In this document: piece after piece, positions 8,127-16,059 of the stretch
Position numbering within the stretch: position 1 is the first letter of the stretch
Layout: every line of letters begins with the position of its first letter
DNA from: Eggerthellaceae bacterium
Lineage (GTDB): Bacteria > Actinomycetota > Coriobacteriia > Coriobacteriales > Eggerthellaceae
Reading direction: 5' to 3'
Assembly (NCBI GenBank): GCA_910575165.1
Contig: CAJTDS010000002.1
Span: 1-64,000 of the forward strand
Length of the DNA: 64,000 nt
Made by a program: the position numbers and the translations under genes
Notes under the pieces: generated by a model
Databases searched by the model: none
What the model saw: the letters and a program-made list of their open reading frames with translations, nothing else
Told to the model about the DNA's origin: nothing

Positions 8127-9223
8127 TGGCGAATTCCATGCAAGACGACCTGAACGCCTTCCGCGACCCGGAGCTGGCGCGGGGGCTTATCGAATCTATC
8201 CGCAAGCTTGCGCCGGCGGGCGGGGCGACGCTCATGGAGGTGTGCGGCACCCACACGGTGTCCATTGCCCGTGGCGGCATCCGCGATCTCATGCCCGAGG
8301 GCACGCGGCTGGCCAGCGGTCCTGGGTGTCCGGTGTGCGTGACCTCCAACGCCGATATCGACACGGTGATCGCGCTGTCGCGGGTGCCGGGCGTGATTAT
8401 CGCAACGTTCGGCGACATGACCCGCGTGCCCGGCTCCACTTCCAGCTTGCTGGCCGAGCAGGCGGCGGGACGCAACGTGCAGATCGTGTACTCGCCGCTG
8501 GACGCCTTGGCCCTTGCCCAGGCCAACCCCGCCTCCCAGGTGGTGTTCGTGGGCGTGGGCTTCGAAACCACCACGCCGCTGGTGGCCATGGCCATCAAAC
8601 GCGCGAAGGCCATGGGCCTTGAGAACTTCAGCGTGTTCGCCGCGCACAAGAACATGCCCGGCGCCCTTGACGTGATCGTGTCTGACCCGTCGTTGAAGGT
8701 GGATGCGCTCATTCTTCCCGGGCATGTGAGCACCATCATCGGCGCCGAGCCCTACCGGTTCCTGGCACAGAAGTACGGCATTCCCGGGGTTATCACCGGG
8801 TTCGAGCCGGTGGACATCCTGCAGGGCGTGGCCATGATCATGCGCCAGCTGCATGAGGGTCGCGCCGACATCGAGATCGCCTATGCCCGCGGCGTGATGC
8901 CCCAGGGCAATCCCGTGGCCCTGGCTGCCATCGACGAGGTGTTCGAGACCTGCACCGCCACCTGGCGCGGGCTGGGCCCCATTCCCGGTTCAGGCTACCG
9001 CATCCGTCCCGAGTTCGCCCAGTTCGACGCTGTGGCGCGTTTCCAGCCGCAGGTGGAGCCCACCATAGAGCCGAAGGGCTGCCGCTGCGGAGACGTGCTG
9101 CGTGGTATTATGGCGCCGAGCGACTGTCCGCTGTTCCGCCGCGTGTGCACGCCCGAGAACCCCGTGGGCCCCTGCATGGTTTCCAGCGAAGGCAGCTGCG
9201 CGGCATACTATAGGTATTACTAG
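8126..9223 (+). CDS. hypD: Hydrogenase maturation protein HypD
   Basis: A 365-residue [4Fe-4S] protein that, with HypC, is the scaffold on which the Fe(CN)2CO moiety is built. It has the family signatures MEVCGTHT (about residue 38), SGPGCPVCVT (about 62-71), GFETTTP (about 150) and a C-terminal cluster region GCRCGDVLRG...CPLFRRVC...GPCMVS. Length is typical for the family. hypE, which normally follows hypD, is absent here, as are hypA, hypB and the hydrogenase itself; they must be elsewhere. The ATG at 8126 overlaps the -35 of the candidate antisense promoter; an AAGG site lies about ten bases upstream. Confidence 0.96.
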   Translation: MANSMQDDLNAFRDPELARGLIESIRKLAPAGGATLMEVCGTHTVSIARGGIRDLMPEGTRLASGPGCPVCVTSNADIDTVIALSRVPGVIIATFGDMTRVPGSTSSLLAEQAAGRNVQIVYSPLDALALAQANPASQVVFVGVGFETTTPLVAMAIKRAKAMGLENFSVFAAHKNMPGALDVIVSDPSLKVDALILPGHVSTIIGAEPYRFLAQKYGIPGVITGFEPVDILQGVAMIMRQLHEGRADIEIAYARGVMPQGNPVALAAIDEVFETCTATWRGLGPIPGSGYRIRPEFAQFDAVARFQPQVEPTIEPKGCRCGDVLRGIMAPSDCPLFRRVCTPENPVGPCMVSSEGSCAAYYRYY

Positions 9224-9278
9224 GGCAGGGGGTTCGCCAGCAGAGGGATGTAGGCAGCTTGGGGGAAGGGGATTTGCT

Positions 9279-9524
9279 ATGGGTTTGCTCGGCGATACGA
9301 TGGACGCATTCAAGCGAGGTGCCTCGGGCGATGAAGCCGGCGTGTACGAGCGCGCGGGGCGACCGGTCATATGCTCCCATTGCGGAGGCACCAGCTTCGA
9401 CAAAGGGTCGGCGCTGCTCAACAGCCGCGGCCTTACCTTCTTCGATCTGGACTGGGCTAACGCCTCTGCTGACACCTACATCTGCAAAGCTTGCGGCCAC
9501 ATCGAGTGGTTCGTCGAGCTGTGA
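9279..9524 (+). CDS. Small zinc-ribbon protein
   Basis: An 81-residue soluble protein. Two CxxC pairs (ICSHCGG near residue 31 and ICKACGH near 71) should bind one zinc ion, with a short beta-rich segment between. The start ATG at 9279 follows GGGGAAGGGG. It lies 55 bp after hypD in the same direction and could be co-transcribed. No function is known to me; similar small ribbon proteins are common in this family. Its last two codons and stop belong to the first unit of a 52-bp tandem repeat. Confidence 0.75.
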   Translation: MGLLGDTMDAFKRGASGDEAGVYERAGRPVICSHCGGTSFDKGSALLNSRGLTFFDLDWANASADTYICKACGHIEWFVEL

Positions 9525-9622
9525 GGGCGCCCTGGTGTGGGCGGGCCGCAGCCTGCTTCGGTCTGCGGCTCTGTGAGGGCGCCCCGGCGCAGGCTGGCTG
9601 CAGCTTGCTGCGGTCTGCGGCT
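9519..9622. repeat. Two 52-bp imperfect tandem units
   Basis: Units 9519-9570 and 9571-9622 both begin ctgtgagggcgcc and end cggtctgcggct. The first unit supplies the end of the zinc-ribbon gene. Confidence 0.7.
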
Positions 9623-9639
9623 CTATGCGGCCGCTTGGA

Positions 9640-9699
9640 ATCGTGCATGCCGGGCAGGTTCACGCACTTTTTCGCTTGAACCAGCCCGGTATGCACGAT
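9640..9699. repeat. Large 23-bp stem hairpin
   Basis: Positions 9640-9662 pair with 9677-9699 (21 of 23 Watson-Crick pairs, one G-U) around a 14-base loop containing acttttt. It lies in the 437-bp gap between the zinc-ribbon gene and the amidinotransferase gene; the gap has no convincing gene. It may act as a bidirectional terminator or be a mobile palindromic unit. Confidence 0.65.
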
Positions 9700-9961
9700 T
9701 TGCTTTTCAGCGGCGCAGCGTGGTGCGGTGCGGTGGCGCTGCTCGGTGCGCTGGAGTGGCGCAGTCTGGTGCGGCAGCGTGGGCTGGCGCGGCTCTTCGG
9801 CGGGCGCGAGCTGTTTCTTCACGCTGATTCGGCGCAGGGGGGTTTCGGCTGCGCGGGGTTGCTGTATTATTGTGCAAGCGCCATAACCCGTGCCGGTGGG
9901 CTATCTGCGGGCGCGGGCGTTTCGATAGGCAGCGTCGGGCTGCCGGTGGAAAGGAGATAGC

Positions 9962-11110
9962 ATGGCGAAGATCGTTAACTCATGGAACGACTGGGATCCG
10001 CTGAAGCGCGTTATCGTCGGCCGTTGCGACAACTCGGTGATTCCTCCCGAGGAGCCCGCGACCTCCGAGAAGGTGCCGATCGACTCCGAGATGCGCGGCA
10101 TGTGGGGCCTGCGTCCCCTCAACACCGTGGAGCGCGGCAACGAATGCCTGGAGAACCTGGTGCGCGAGCTGGAGGACCGCGACATCATCGTCGACCGTCC
10201 CACGCCGCTGCAGTGGAACCAGGCCATCGGCACGCCGGACTTCCGCAACGACTCCATGATGACCTGCATGCCTCCGCGCGACATCCTGCTGACCGTGGGC
10301 CCCGAGATCATGGCCGCCGCCAACTCCTTCCGCTGCCGCTACTTCGAGTACCTGGCCTACTGGCCGCTCATGATGGAGTACTTCGAGGAGGACCCGGAGT
10401 TCCTGTGGACCCAGGCGCCTCGTCCCCGTCTGACGGACAAGTCCTACAAGCACAACTACTACGACGAGAAGATCACCCTGGAAGAGCGCCTGGTGCGTAC
10501 GGCCAACAAGGACTTCGTGACCACCGAGGTGGAGCCCATGTGGGACGCCGCCGACGTCATGCGTATGGGCAAGGACTTCTTCATCCAGCATGGTCTCACC
10601 ACCAACCGCACGGCTATGGACTGGTTCCAGCGCTACTATCCCGACATCCGCATCCATGCGATGAACTTCCCGGGCGACCCGTACCCCATCCATATCGACG
10701 CCACCTTCGTGCCGCTGCGTCCGGGTCTGATCATCAACAACCCGCATCGTCATCCGGCCGAGGGTCAGCTGGACATCTTCACCGCTAACGACTGGCAGGT
10801 AGTCGACGCCGCTCAGCCCGCCCATGACGAGCCGCCGGCGCTGTGCTACTCCAGCGTGTGGCTGTCCATGAACTGCCTGGTCCTGGATCCGAAGACCGTC
10901 ATCGTCGAGGCCTCCGAGGTGTACCAGCAGCAGCAGATGGACGAGCTGGGCATGAACGTCATTCCGGTCGACCTGCGCGACGCCTATCCCTTCGGCGGCG
11001 GCTTGCACTGCTCCACCGCCGACGTGTACCGCGAAGGCGACTGCCTGGACTACTTCCCCAACCGCGTTCCGGACTGCACCCTGGTGCGTCCCGAGATGTG
11101 GGAGGACTAG
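9962..11110 (+). CDS. Glycine amidinotransferase-like enzyme
   Basis: A 382-residue member of the amidinotransferase (GATM/StrB1) family, which moves the amidino group of arginine to an amine acceptor and releases ornithine. The guanidino-modifying fold residues are present: DAADVMRMGKD (about 195-205, matching the AGAT aspartate region), HIDATFV with the catalytic His at 244, and GGGLHCSTAD with the nucleophilic Cys at 350. The His-Cys spacing of 106 is close to that of human AGAT. The acceptor cannot be told; glycine (giving guanidinoacetate), inosamines and lysine are known for the family. AAAGGAG precedes the ATG. A strong terminator follows, so it is probably monocistronic. The next gene is a solute symporter that could carry substrate or product. 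Confidence 0.88.
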   Translation: MAKIVNSWNDWDPLKRVIVGRCDNSVIPPEEPATSEKVPIDSEMRGMWGLRPLNTVERGNECLENLVRELEDRDIIVDRPTPLQWNQAIGTPDFRNDSMMTCMPPRDILLTVGPEIMAAANSFRCRYFEYLAYWPLMMEYFEEDPEFLWTQAPRPRLTDKSYKHNYYDEKITLEERLVRTANKDFVTTEVEPMWDAADVMRMGKDFFIQHGLTTNRTAMDWFQRYYPDIRIHAMNFPGDPYPIHIDATFVPLRPGLIINNPHRHPAEGQLDIFTANDWQVVDAAQPAHDEPPALCYSSVWLSMNCLVLDPKTVIVEASEVYQQQQMDELGMNVIPVDLRDAYPFGGGLHCSTADVYREGDCLDYFPNRVPDCTLVRPEMWED

Positions 11111-11144
11111 TTCGCACAGGGCTTCGTTTGGAGCTGACGGACGC

Positions 11145-11176
11145 AAGGGAGCTGCCTGCGGGCGGCTCCCTTTTTT
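11145..11176 (+). terminator. Strong terminator after the amidinotransferase gene
   Basis: A 12-bp stem (aagggagctgcc / ggcggctccctt, one G-U) with a tgcg loop runs into six T residues. Confidence 0.9.
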
Positions 11177-11289
11177 GATGGCGGTGAAAGCTGTTTTTGT
11201 GCAGTTGCACCAGTTCACGGGCTTGCTTAAGTTTTGATGAGTTGCAAATTTTGTTCACTGTTCGTTGCTGTTTCGCGGTGAAGTTACGC

Positions 11290-11476
11290 TATAGTGAAGA
11301 AGCTCCGCACGCTTCCGACGCCGAGGGGAGCGGCATCGTGCGCAGGAATTGCGGCCTTCGGGCGTAGCGCAATTCCTTGACGGGAAACCCGGACCGCAGC
11401 GCACGATGCGCATTGGAGCCAAGGTGACGGCCGATTCGGCATTTCGGGGCAGCCGCGACCCATGTAGGGGAGTTGT
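11290..11476 (+). promoter_or_regulatory. Promoter and structured leader RNA of the MHS symporter gene
   Basis: TATAGT at 11290-11295 predicts a start near 11302 and a leader of about 175 nt. The leader folds into a three-way junction. P1 is 11 perfect pairs (11333-11343 with 11399-11409). P2 is 10 perfect pairs (11344-11353 with 11368-11377), capped by gcc-ttcg-ggc with a gtag bulge. P4 is cggg-aaa-cccg (11381-11391). The arrangement resembles a riboswitch aptamer, but I do not recognise a known class. The ribosome site GGGGAG lies downstream. Confidence 0.6.
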
Positions 11477-12832
11477 ATGAGTACGAGCGAGTCAAGCGCA
11501 TCCACCACCTCGACCTTCGATCTGTGCAGCGAGGAGGAGAAGCACCGTATTCTGAAGAAGGTGACGTTCTCGTCGTTTCTGGGGAACTTCATCGAATGGT
11601 TTGATTACGCCAGCTATTCGTATCTGGCCACCGTCATCGCGCTGGTGTTCTTTCCGGACACCGATCGCACCGTGGCCGTGATGTCCACCTTCGCGGTGTT
11701 CGCGCTGTCGTTTCTGGTGCGTCCTATCGGCGCCATCTTCTGGGGCAACATGGGCGATAAGAAGGGCCGCAAGTGGGCGCTGTCCATTTCTATCCTGCTC
11801 ATGAGCGGCGCGACGTTCCTTATCGGCTGCCTGCCGGGCTACGCTGTGCTGGGCATCGGCGCGCCGCTTCTGCTGCTGTTGCTGCGCATGGTGCAGAGCT
11901 TCTCGGCGGCGGGCGAGTACGCGGGCGCTGCCACCTTCATCGCCGAGTACGCGCCGAAGAACCATCGCGGCTTCTACTGCTCCATGGTGCCGGCTTCCAC
12001 GGCCGCCGGCCTGCTGGTGGGTTCGCTTCTGGCCACGTTCATGTTCAACGTGTGGGGCGCCGATTCGGCCTTCGTGGTCGATTGGGGCTGGCGCATTCCC
12101 TTCCTGTTGGCGCTGCCGCTGGGCTACATCACCCACTACATCCGCACGCACCTGGAGGATTCGCCGGTCTACGAGCAGATGCAGAACCGCCTGAAGGCCG
12201 CCGGCCGCGAGGTGGAGCATCCCATCCGCACCCTGTTCAAGAAGCATTTCCGCGTGCTCATCATTTCGTTCGGCGCCTGCGTGCTGAACGCCGTGGGCTT
12301 CTACGCGGTGCTCACCTTCCTGCCGAACTACCTTGAGACCACGCTGAACTACCCGGCCGGCGACGCCTCCACCATCACCACCATCGTGCTGGTGGTCTAC
12401 ATCGCCTTCATCTTCCTGTCGGGCCGTATCTCCGACCGCTTCGGGCGCAAGAAGATGCTCATCGGCGCCTGCGTGGGCTTCATCGTGTTCACCATCCCGG
12501 CGTTTGTGCTGCTGGGCACTATGAACTTCTGGGTTATCCTGCTGGTGGAGCTGGTCATGTGCCTGATCCTCACCATCAACGACGGCACGCTGGCAAGCTA
12601 TCTGACCGAGACGTTCCCCACCGACGTGCGCTACTCCGGCTTCGCGCTGTCGTTCAACCTGGCCAACGCCATCTTCGGCGGCTCGGCGTCGTTCATCTCG
12701 CTGTGGCTGATCGACATCACCGGCAACGACATCGCGCCGGCCTTCTACATGGTGGTCATCGCGGCGGTCGCGCTGGTGGCCATGATCGCCTCGCACGAGC
12801 ATTCCAACAAGGACCTGGCCGACGTGAAGTAG
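11477..12832 (+). CDS. MHS-family proton symporter (MFS)
   Basis: A 451-residue transporter of the metabolite:H+ symporter branch of the major facilitator superfamily (ProP, KgtP, ShiA relatives). It has the N-terminal FLGNFIEWFDYASY signature (about residues 35-48), the loop GNMGDKKGRKWAL between helices 2 and 3, its repeat GRISDRFGRKKML in the second half (about 314), and 12 predicted membrane spans. Known substrates include organic acids, betaines and amino-acid derivatives; which one applies is not visible. Position after an amidinotransferase suggests a guanidino compound or ornithine-like solute. Translation starts at ATG 11477 after GGGGAG, behind a highly structured leader. Confidence 0.9.
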   Translation: MSTSESSASTTSTFDLCSEEEKHRILKKVTFSSFLGNFIEWFDYASYSYLATVIALVFFPDTDRTVAVMSTFAVFALSFLVRPIGAIFWGNMGDKKGRKWALSISILLMSGATFLIGCLPGYAVLGIGAPLLLLLLRMVQSFSAAGEYAGAATFIAEYAPKNHRGFYCSMVPASTAAGLLVGSLLATFMFNVWGADSAFVVDWGWRIPFLLALPLGYITHYIRTHLEDSPVYEQMQNRLKAAGREVEHPIRTLFKKHFRVLIISFGACVLNAVGFYAVLTFLPNYLETTLNYPAGDASTITTIVLVVYIAFIFLSGRISDRFGRKKMLIGACVGFIVFTIPAFVLLGTMNFWVILLVELVMCLILTINDGTLASYLTETFPTDVRYSGFALSFNLANAIFGGSASFISLWLIDITGNDIAPAFYMVVIAAVALVAMIASHEHSNKDLADVK

Positions 12833-12856
12833 CGGACGGCGCCTGATGGTAGAATA

Positions 12857-12891
12857 GCCCCGCAGGCCTTCGGGTCCGCGGGGTTCTTTTT
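12857..12891 (+). terminator. Terminator after the MHS symporter gene
   Basis: ccccgc pairs with gcgggg, with an inner ggcc-ttcg-ggtc helix, followed by ttcttttt. A TAGAAT box at 12850-12855 could start the tetR transcript ahead of the hairpin. Confidence 0.75.
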
Positions 12892-12908
12892 CGAAGGGGG
12901 AGTTGGGT

Positions 12909-13514
12909 ATGACAGAGGCGGCATTGAATCCGAAGACGCCGAAAGCCCAGGCCACGCGCGCGTCGCTGGTGATGGCAGCTGCCGAGCTCTTGCGTGAGGA
13001 GGGTCCTGCGGCCGTGACGTACCGCGGCGTTTCCAAGCGCGCCGGAGCCGCTTCTTCCTCGGTTGGCTACTACTTCGATTCGGTGAACCAGCTGTTGGGG
13101 GAGGCGGGCCGTTTCAACATCCAGCTGTGGAGCGAGCGTGCCGAGCTGGTGGCTGCCCAGGCCCAGGAGCTGGACGAAGGCGAATGCCGCGAGCGGGCGA
13201 CCATGCTGCTGATTGCTGCATGCCTGCCGAACGACGAGGCCATGCTGCCCGCCCACTACGCCCAGCTCATTGCCGCGTCGGACGCGCCTGCGGTGACCGA
13301 CGCCTACCAGACCGGCCATGGCGAGCTCCACGATGCCGTGGCAGCCATCCTGAAGCGGGCGGGCCTTGCGGGCTTTCCGCCGTCGCTGGTGAGCATGCTG
13401 GTGGACGGTGCGGCCGTGGCGGCGCTTTCCGAAGGTCGCAACGTGCACGAAACCGCCGAAGCGGTGCTGGGTCAGGCTATCGATTTGTACGAGAGGTCGC
13501 AGGCGCGCGCGTAG
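12909..13514 (+). CDS. TetR-family transcriptional regulator
   Basis: A 201-residue repressor-type protein. The N-terminal helix-turn-helix (residues about 12-60: ATRASLVMAAAELLREEG, TYRGVSKRAGAASSSVGYYF) is typical of TetR; the rest is an all-helical ligand domain without recognisable specificity. ATG 12909 follows GGGGGAG; a TTG two codons earlier is less likely. It lies downstream of the symporter beyond a terminator and upstream of an ABC exporter; either could be its target. Genes like this next to drug-type ABC exporters often control them. Confidence 0.88.
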   Translation: MTEAALNPKTPKAQATRASLVMAAAELLREEGPAAVTYRGVSKRAGAASSSVGYYFDSVNQLLGEAGRFNIQLWSERAELVAAQAQELDEGECRERATMLLIAACLPNDEAMLPAHYAQLIAASDAPAVTDAYQTGHGELHDAVAAILKRAGLAGFPPSLVSMLVDGAAVAALSEGRNVHETAEAVLGQAIDLYERSQARA

Positions 13515-13653
13515 GCTGCGGTTGCAGCTGAGACCGCGGCTGCGGCTGGGAGAGCGGCCGACGGGCGCAGTGCACGAGGAGGGGGTTCTGCAGGATTTCG
13601 TGCGGAACCTGCCCCTTGTGCGCTCTCGGCGCGGGTGTGGGGGCGGCGAAGCG

Positions 13654-13752
13654 GCGAATCGAAGAGGGACGGAAGAGGGGCTGAAGAGCGAATCGAAGAG
13701 GGATTCAAAGAGGGATTGAAGAGGCGGAATCCTAGAACGTGACAATTGTCAC
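13654..13752. promoter_or_regulatory. Purine-rich direct repeats and a GTGACAATTGTCAC palindrome
   Basis: The 319-bp gap 13515-13833 holds no gene. Two copies of gcgaatcgaagaggga (13654-13669 and 13688-13703, 34 bp apart) lie within a run of gaagaggg-like words. They are followed by a perfect 14-bp palindrome at 13739-13752, about 80 bp before the ABC ATPase start. The palindrome is the best operator candidate for the adjacent TetR protein. Confidence 0.5.
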
Positions 13753-13833
13753 TTCCTTCTTTTGGCTGGTTGGGACACACTTCTGCTGACAGCGGTCCAA
13801 GCAAAGGGCGTTGGATAGAGGCAGGAGTGCATC

Positions 13834-14772
13834 GTGAGCGACATCGTATTCGTCGACAACTTGGTGAAGCGCTACGGCAGCATGCTGGCGCTCGACCATC
13901 TGGGCATGACCGTGCGCGGCGGCGAGATCTTCGGGCTTTTGGGCCCTAACGGCAGCGGCAAGACCACCGCCATCAACTGCATCCTGCAGCTGCTTACCTA
14001 CGACAAGGGCACCATAGAGCTATTCGGCGAACCTATGACGCCTACTCGCTACGACCTGAAGCGGCGTATCGGCGTGGTTCCCCAGAACGTGGCCGTGTTC
14101 GACGAGCTGACCGTGCGCCAGAACGTGGACTACTTCTGCGGGCTGTACGTGCCCGAGCGCGCCCGTCGCAAGGAGCTGGTGGCCGAGGCGCTGGAGTTCG
14201 TGGGGTTGGAGGACTACGAGCGGGCTCTGCCGAAGAAGCTTTCGGGCGGCCTGCAGCGGCGCCTCAACATTGCCTGCGGCATCGCCCACAAGCCGCAGCT
14301 GGCGTTCTTCGACGAGCCCACGGTGGCGGTGGACCCGCAAAGCCGCGCTTCCATCCTGGAAGGCATCAAGCGCATGAACCGCGCAGGCATGACCGTGGTC
14401 TATACCAGCCACTACATGGAGGAAGTCGAGGAGATCTGCTCGCGCATCATGATCATGGACCACGGCAAGACTTTGGCCATCGGCACGAACGATGAGCTGA
14501 AGGCCCAGGTGAAAGTGGGTGAGCGAATCCGCATCGACCTGGGCGCCGTGCCCGGTGGGCTGCTTGCAGACGTGCGAGCGCTGGCCTCGGTGCGAAGCGC
14601 CCAGGTCGACGAGGGCGCGCTGGTGGTGGTGTGCGAGAACGGGTCGCACAACGTAGCCGACGTGCTGGGGGTGCTGCGGCGCCATCGGGCGGTGCCAGGC
14701 CGCATATGGGCCGAACCGCCCACCTTAAACGACGTGTTCCTGGAAATAACCGGCCGCGAGCTGCGCGATTAA
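13834..14772 (+). CDS. ABC transporter ATPase, DrrA-like exporter type
   Basis: A 312-residue nucleotide-binding subunit. Walker A GPNGSGKTT (about residue 35), Q-loop PQNVAVF, ABC signature LSGGLQRRLNIA (about 135), Walker B LAFFDEPTVAVDP and the switch histidine in TSHYMEE are all intact. The C-terminal 80 residues match the extended domain of daunorubicin-exporter-like ATPases. It starts at GTG 13834 after GGCAGGAG. It heads an operon with two ABC-2 type permeases (18 bp, then a 14-bp overlap). The exporter substrate is unknown. Confidence 0.94.
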   Translation: MSDIVFVDNLVKRYGSMLALDHLGMTVRGGEIFGLLGPNGSGKTTAINCILQLLTYDKGTIELFGEPMTPTRYDLKRRIGVVPQNVAVFDELTVRQNVDYFCGLYVPERARRKELVAEALEFVGLEDYERALPKKLSGGLQRRLNIACGIAHKPQLAFFDEPTVAVDPQSRASILEGIKRMNRAGMTVVYTSHYMEEVEEICSRIMIMDHGKTLAIGTNDELKAQVKVGERIRIDLGAVPGGLLADVRALASVRSAQVDEGALVVVCENGSHNVADVLGVLRRHRAVPGRIWAEPPTLNDVFLEITGRELRD

Positions 14773-14790
14773 CGAAACGGGGTGCATGGC

Positions 14791-16059
14791 ATGCTGGTGA
14801 CGTTTCGCGCGGTGTTCGTATCGCTGATGCGCAACCCGGGGCTTTTGGTGTGGGCCGTGGGCCTGCCGCTGGCCCTTTCCACTATGTTTATCTTCATGTT
14901 CGACTCCCTGGAGCGCAACGATGCCATGGGCGAGCTGCCTGTGGTAGTGGTGCGCGGCGAGGGCGCAGGGGGCGCAGCAGAAGACGGATTCGGCGGACTT
15001 GCCGCCGGCTGGAGCGACGCTGGTAGTTTTGCGGGCTCCGTCGACGACGAGGGGGCGTTTCTGCGGTTCGTCGAAGCGGTGAGCGCGGACGGCGATCCTG
15101 ACGGCGACGGCCTTCTCTCGGTGACCTATGCAAGCAGCGCCGAGGAAGCGCAGCGGCTGGTGGCCGATTCCCAGGGAGGCGACGATGCGTTCGTGGGGTA
15201 TATCGCCTTCGAGGGCGGACAGCCGAGGGCGTATTTGTACCCGACGACGGAAACGGTGGCCGACCTGGCGAAGCAATCAATCGTGGTGCTGCTGTTGGAC
15301 CAGTATGTCAGCCGTGCGAGCCTGGTCCGGGGCATCGTGCAGTCCGATCCGATGCTGCTTGCCGACGGACGGCTGATTGCGACGATGACCGACCCCTTCG
15401 AGGCCACGGAGCGCATCAGTGTTACGCAGAACCCCCTGAGCGAGAAGGTGCGCTACTATTTCGCGCTTTTAGGGTTTGCGGCTCTCAGCTGCGCGACCAT
15501 GGGGTTGACGGCCGTCTTGGGCCTGCGGGGATGCAGCGGGCCGCTGGGTGCGCGGCGGGCGGTGGGCGGCGTGTCCCATAGCCGCGCGCTGCTGGGAACG
15601 CTGCTGGCCAGCTGGGCGGCATCGTTTTTGTGCCTGCTGGCGGTGTTTCTGTTCATGAGCCTGACCGTGGACTTCGGCGACCGGGTGCTGGGGTGCTTGG
15701 CGGTGCTTCTGGTGGCGTCGCTTACGGCGGTGTCGCTGGGGTGCGCGGTGGCGGTTATCCCCAAGCTGCCCGACAGTACGCGGGCGGGGATCATCACCGC
15801 CGTCACCTGCATGGCGGCGCTGTTTACCGGGCTGTACGGGCAGCCCACCATGGAGCTTGCCGACCGCATAGCCCGGGCGGTTCCCGCAAGCACGCTGGTC
15901 AATCCCGCAGCCCAGATAGCGGAGGCGTTCTACGGGCTGCTGTACTACGATAGCTTTGCGCCCACCCTCGGGCATTTGGCAATCCTGCTTGCCATGTGCG
16001 CCGTCCTGTTCGCCCTTTCCGCCCGCGCCCTGAGGAGGCAGCGCTATGCAAGTCTTTAA
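14791..16059 (+). CDS. ABC-2 type permease, first subunit
   Basis: About 422 residues. One N-terminal membrane span (about 20-40) is followed by a large outer domain of roughly 180 residues, then a block of five to six spans (about 225-420). This is the layout of ABC-2/YhgE-like exporter permeases such as YbhS/YbhR. The ATG at 14791 is preceded by ACGGGG; a GTG three codons upstream (14782) is an alternative start. The downstream permease starts 14 bp before this stop. It should form a heterodimer with that protein and use the ATPase at 13834. Confidence 0.88.
   Translation: MLVTFRAVFVSLMRNPGLLVWAVGLPLALSTMFIFMFDSLERNDAMGELPVVVVRGEGAGGAAEDGFGGLAAGWSDAGSFAGSVDDEGAFLRFVEAVSADGDPDGDGLLSVTYASSAEEAQRLVADSQGGDDAFVGYIAFEGGQPRAYLYPTTETVADLAKQSIVVLLLDQYVSRASLVRGIVQSDPMLLADGRLIATMTDPFEATERISVTQNPLSEKVRYYFALLGFAALSCATMGLTAVLGLRGCSGPLGARRAVGGVSHSRALLGTLLASWAASFLCLLAVFLFMSLTVDFGDRVLGCLAVLLVASLTAVSLGCAVAVIPKLPDSTRAGIITAVTCMAALFTGLYGQPTMELADRIARAVPASTLVNPAAQIAEAFYGLLYYDSFAPTLGHLAILLAMCAVLFALSARALRRQRYASL

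Noticed and set aside
9625-9960. A 111-codon plus-strand frame before the amidinotransferase gene
   Set aside because: It overlaps the 23-bp-stem hairpin, lacks a ribosome site and has no recognisable composition or motif.
11302-11476. Known guanidine riboswitch
   Set aside because: Tempting because of the amidinotransferase neighbour, but the conserved cores of guanidine-I, the ACGR loops of guanidine-II and the guanidine-III pseudoknot are not visible.
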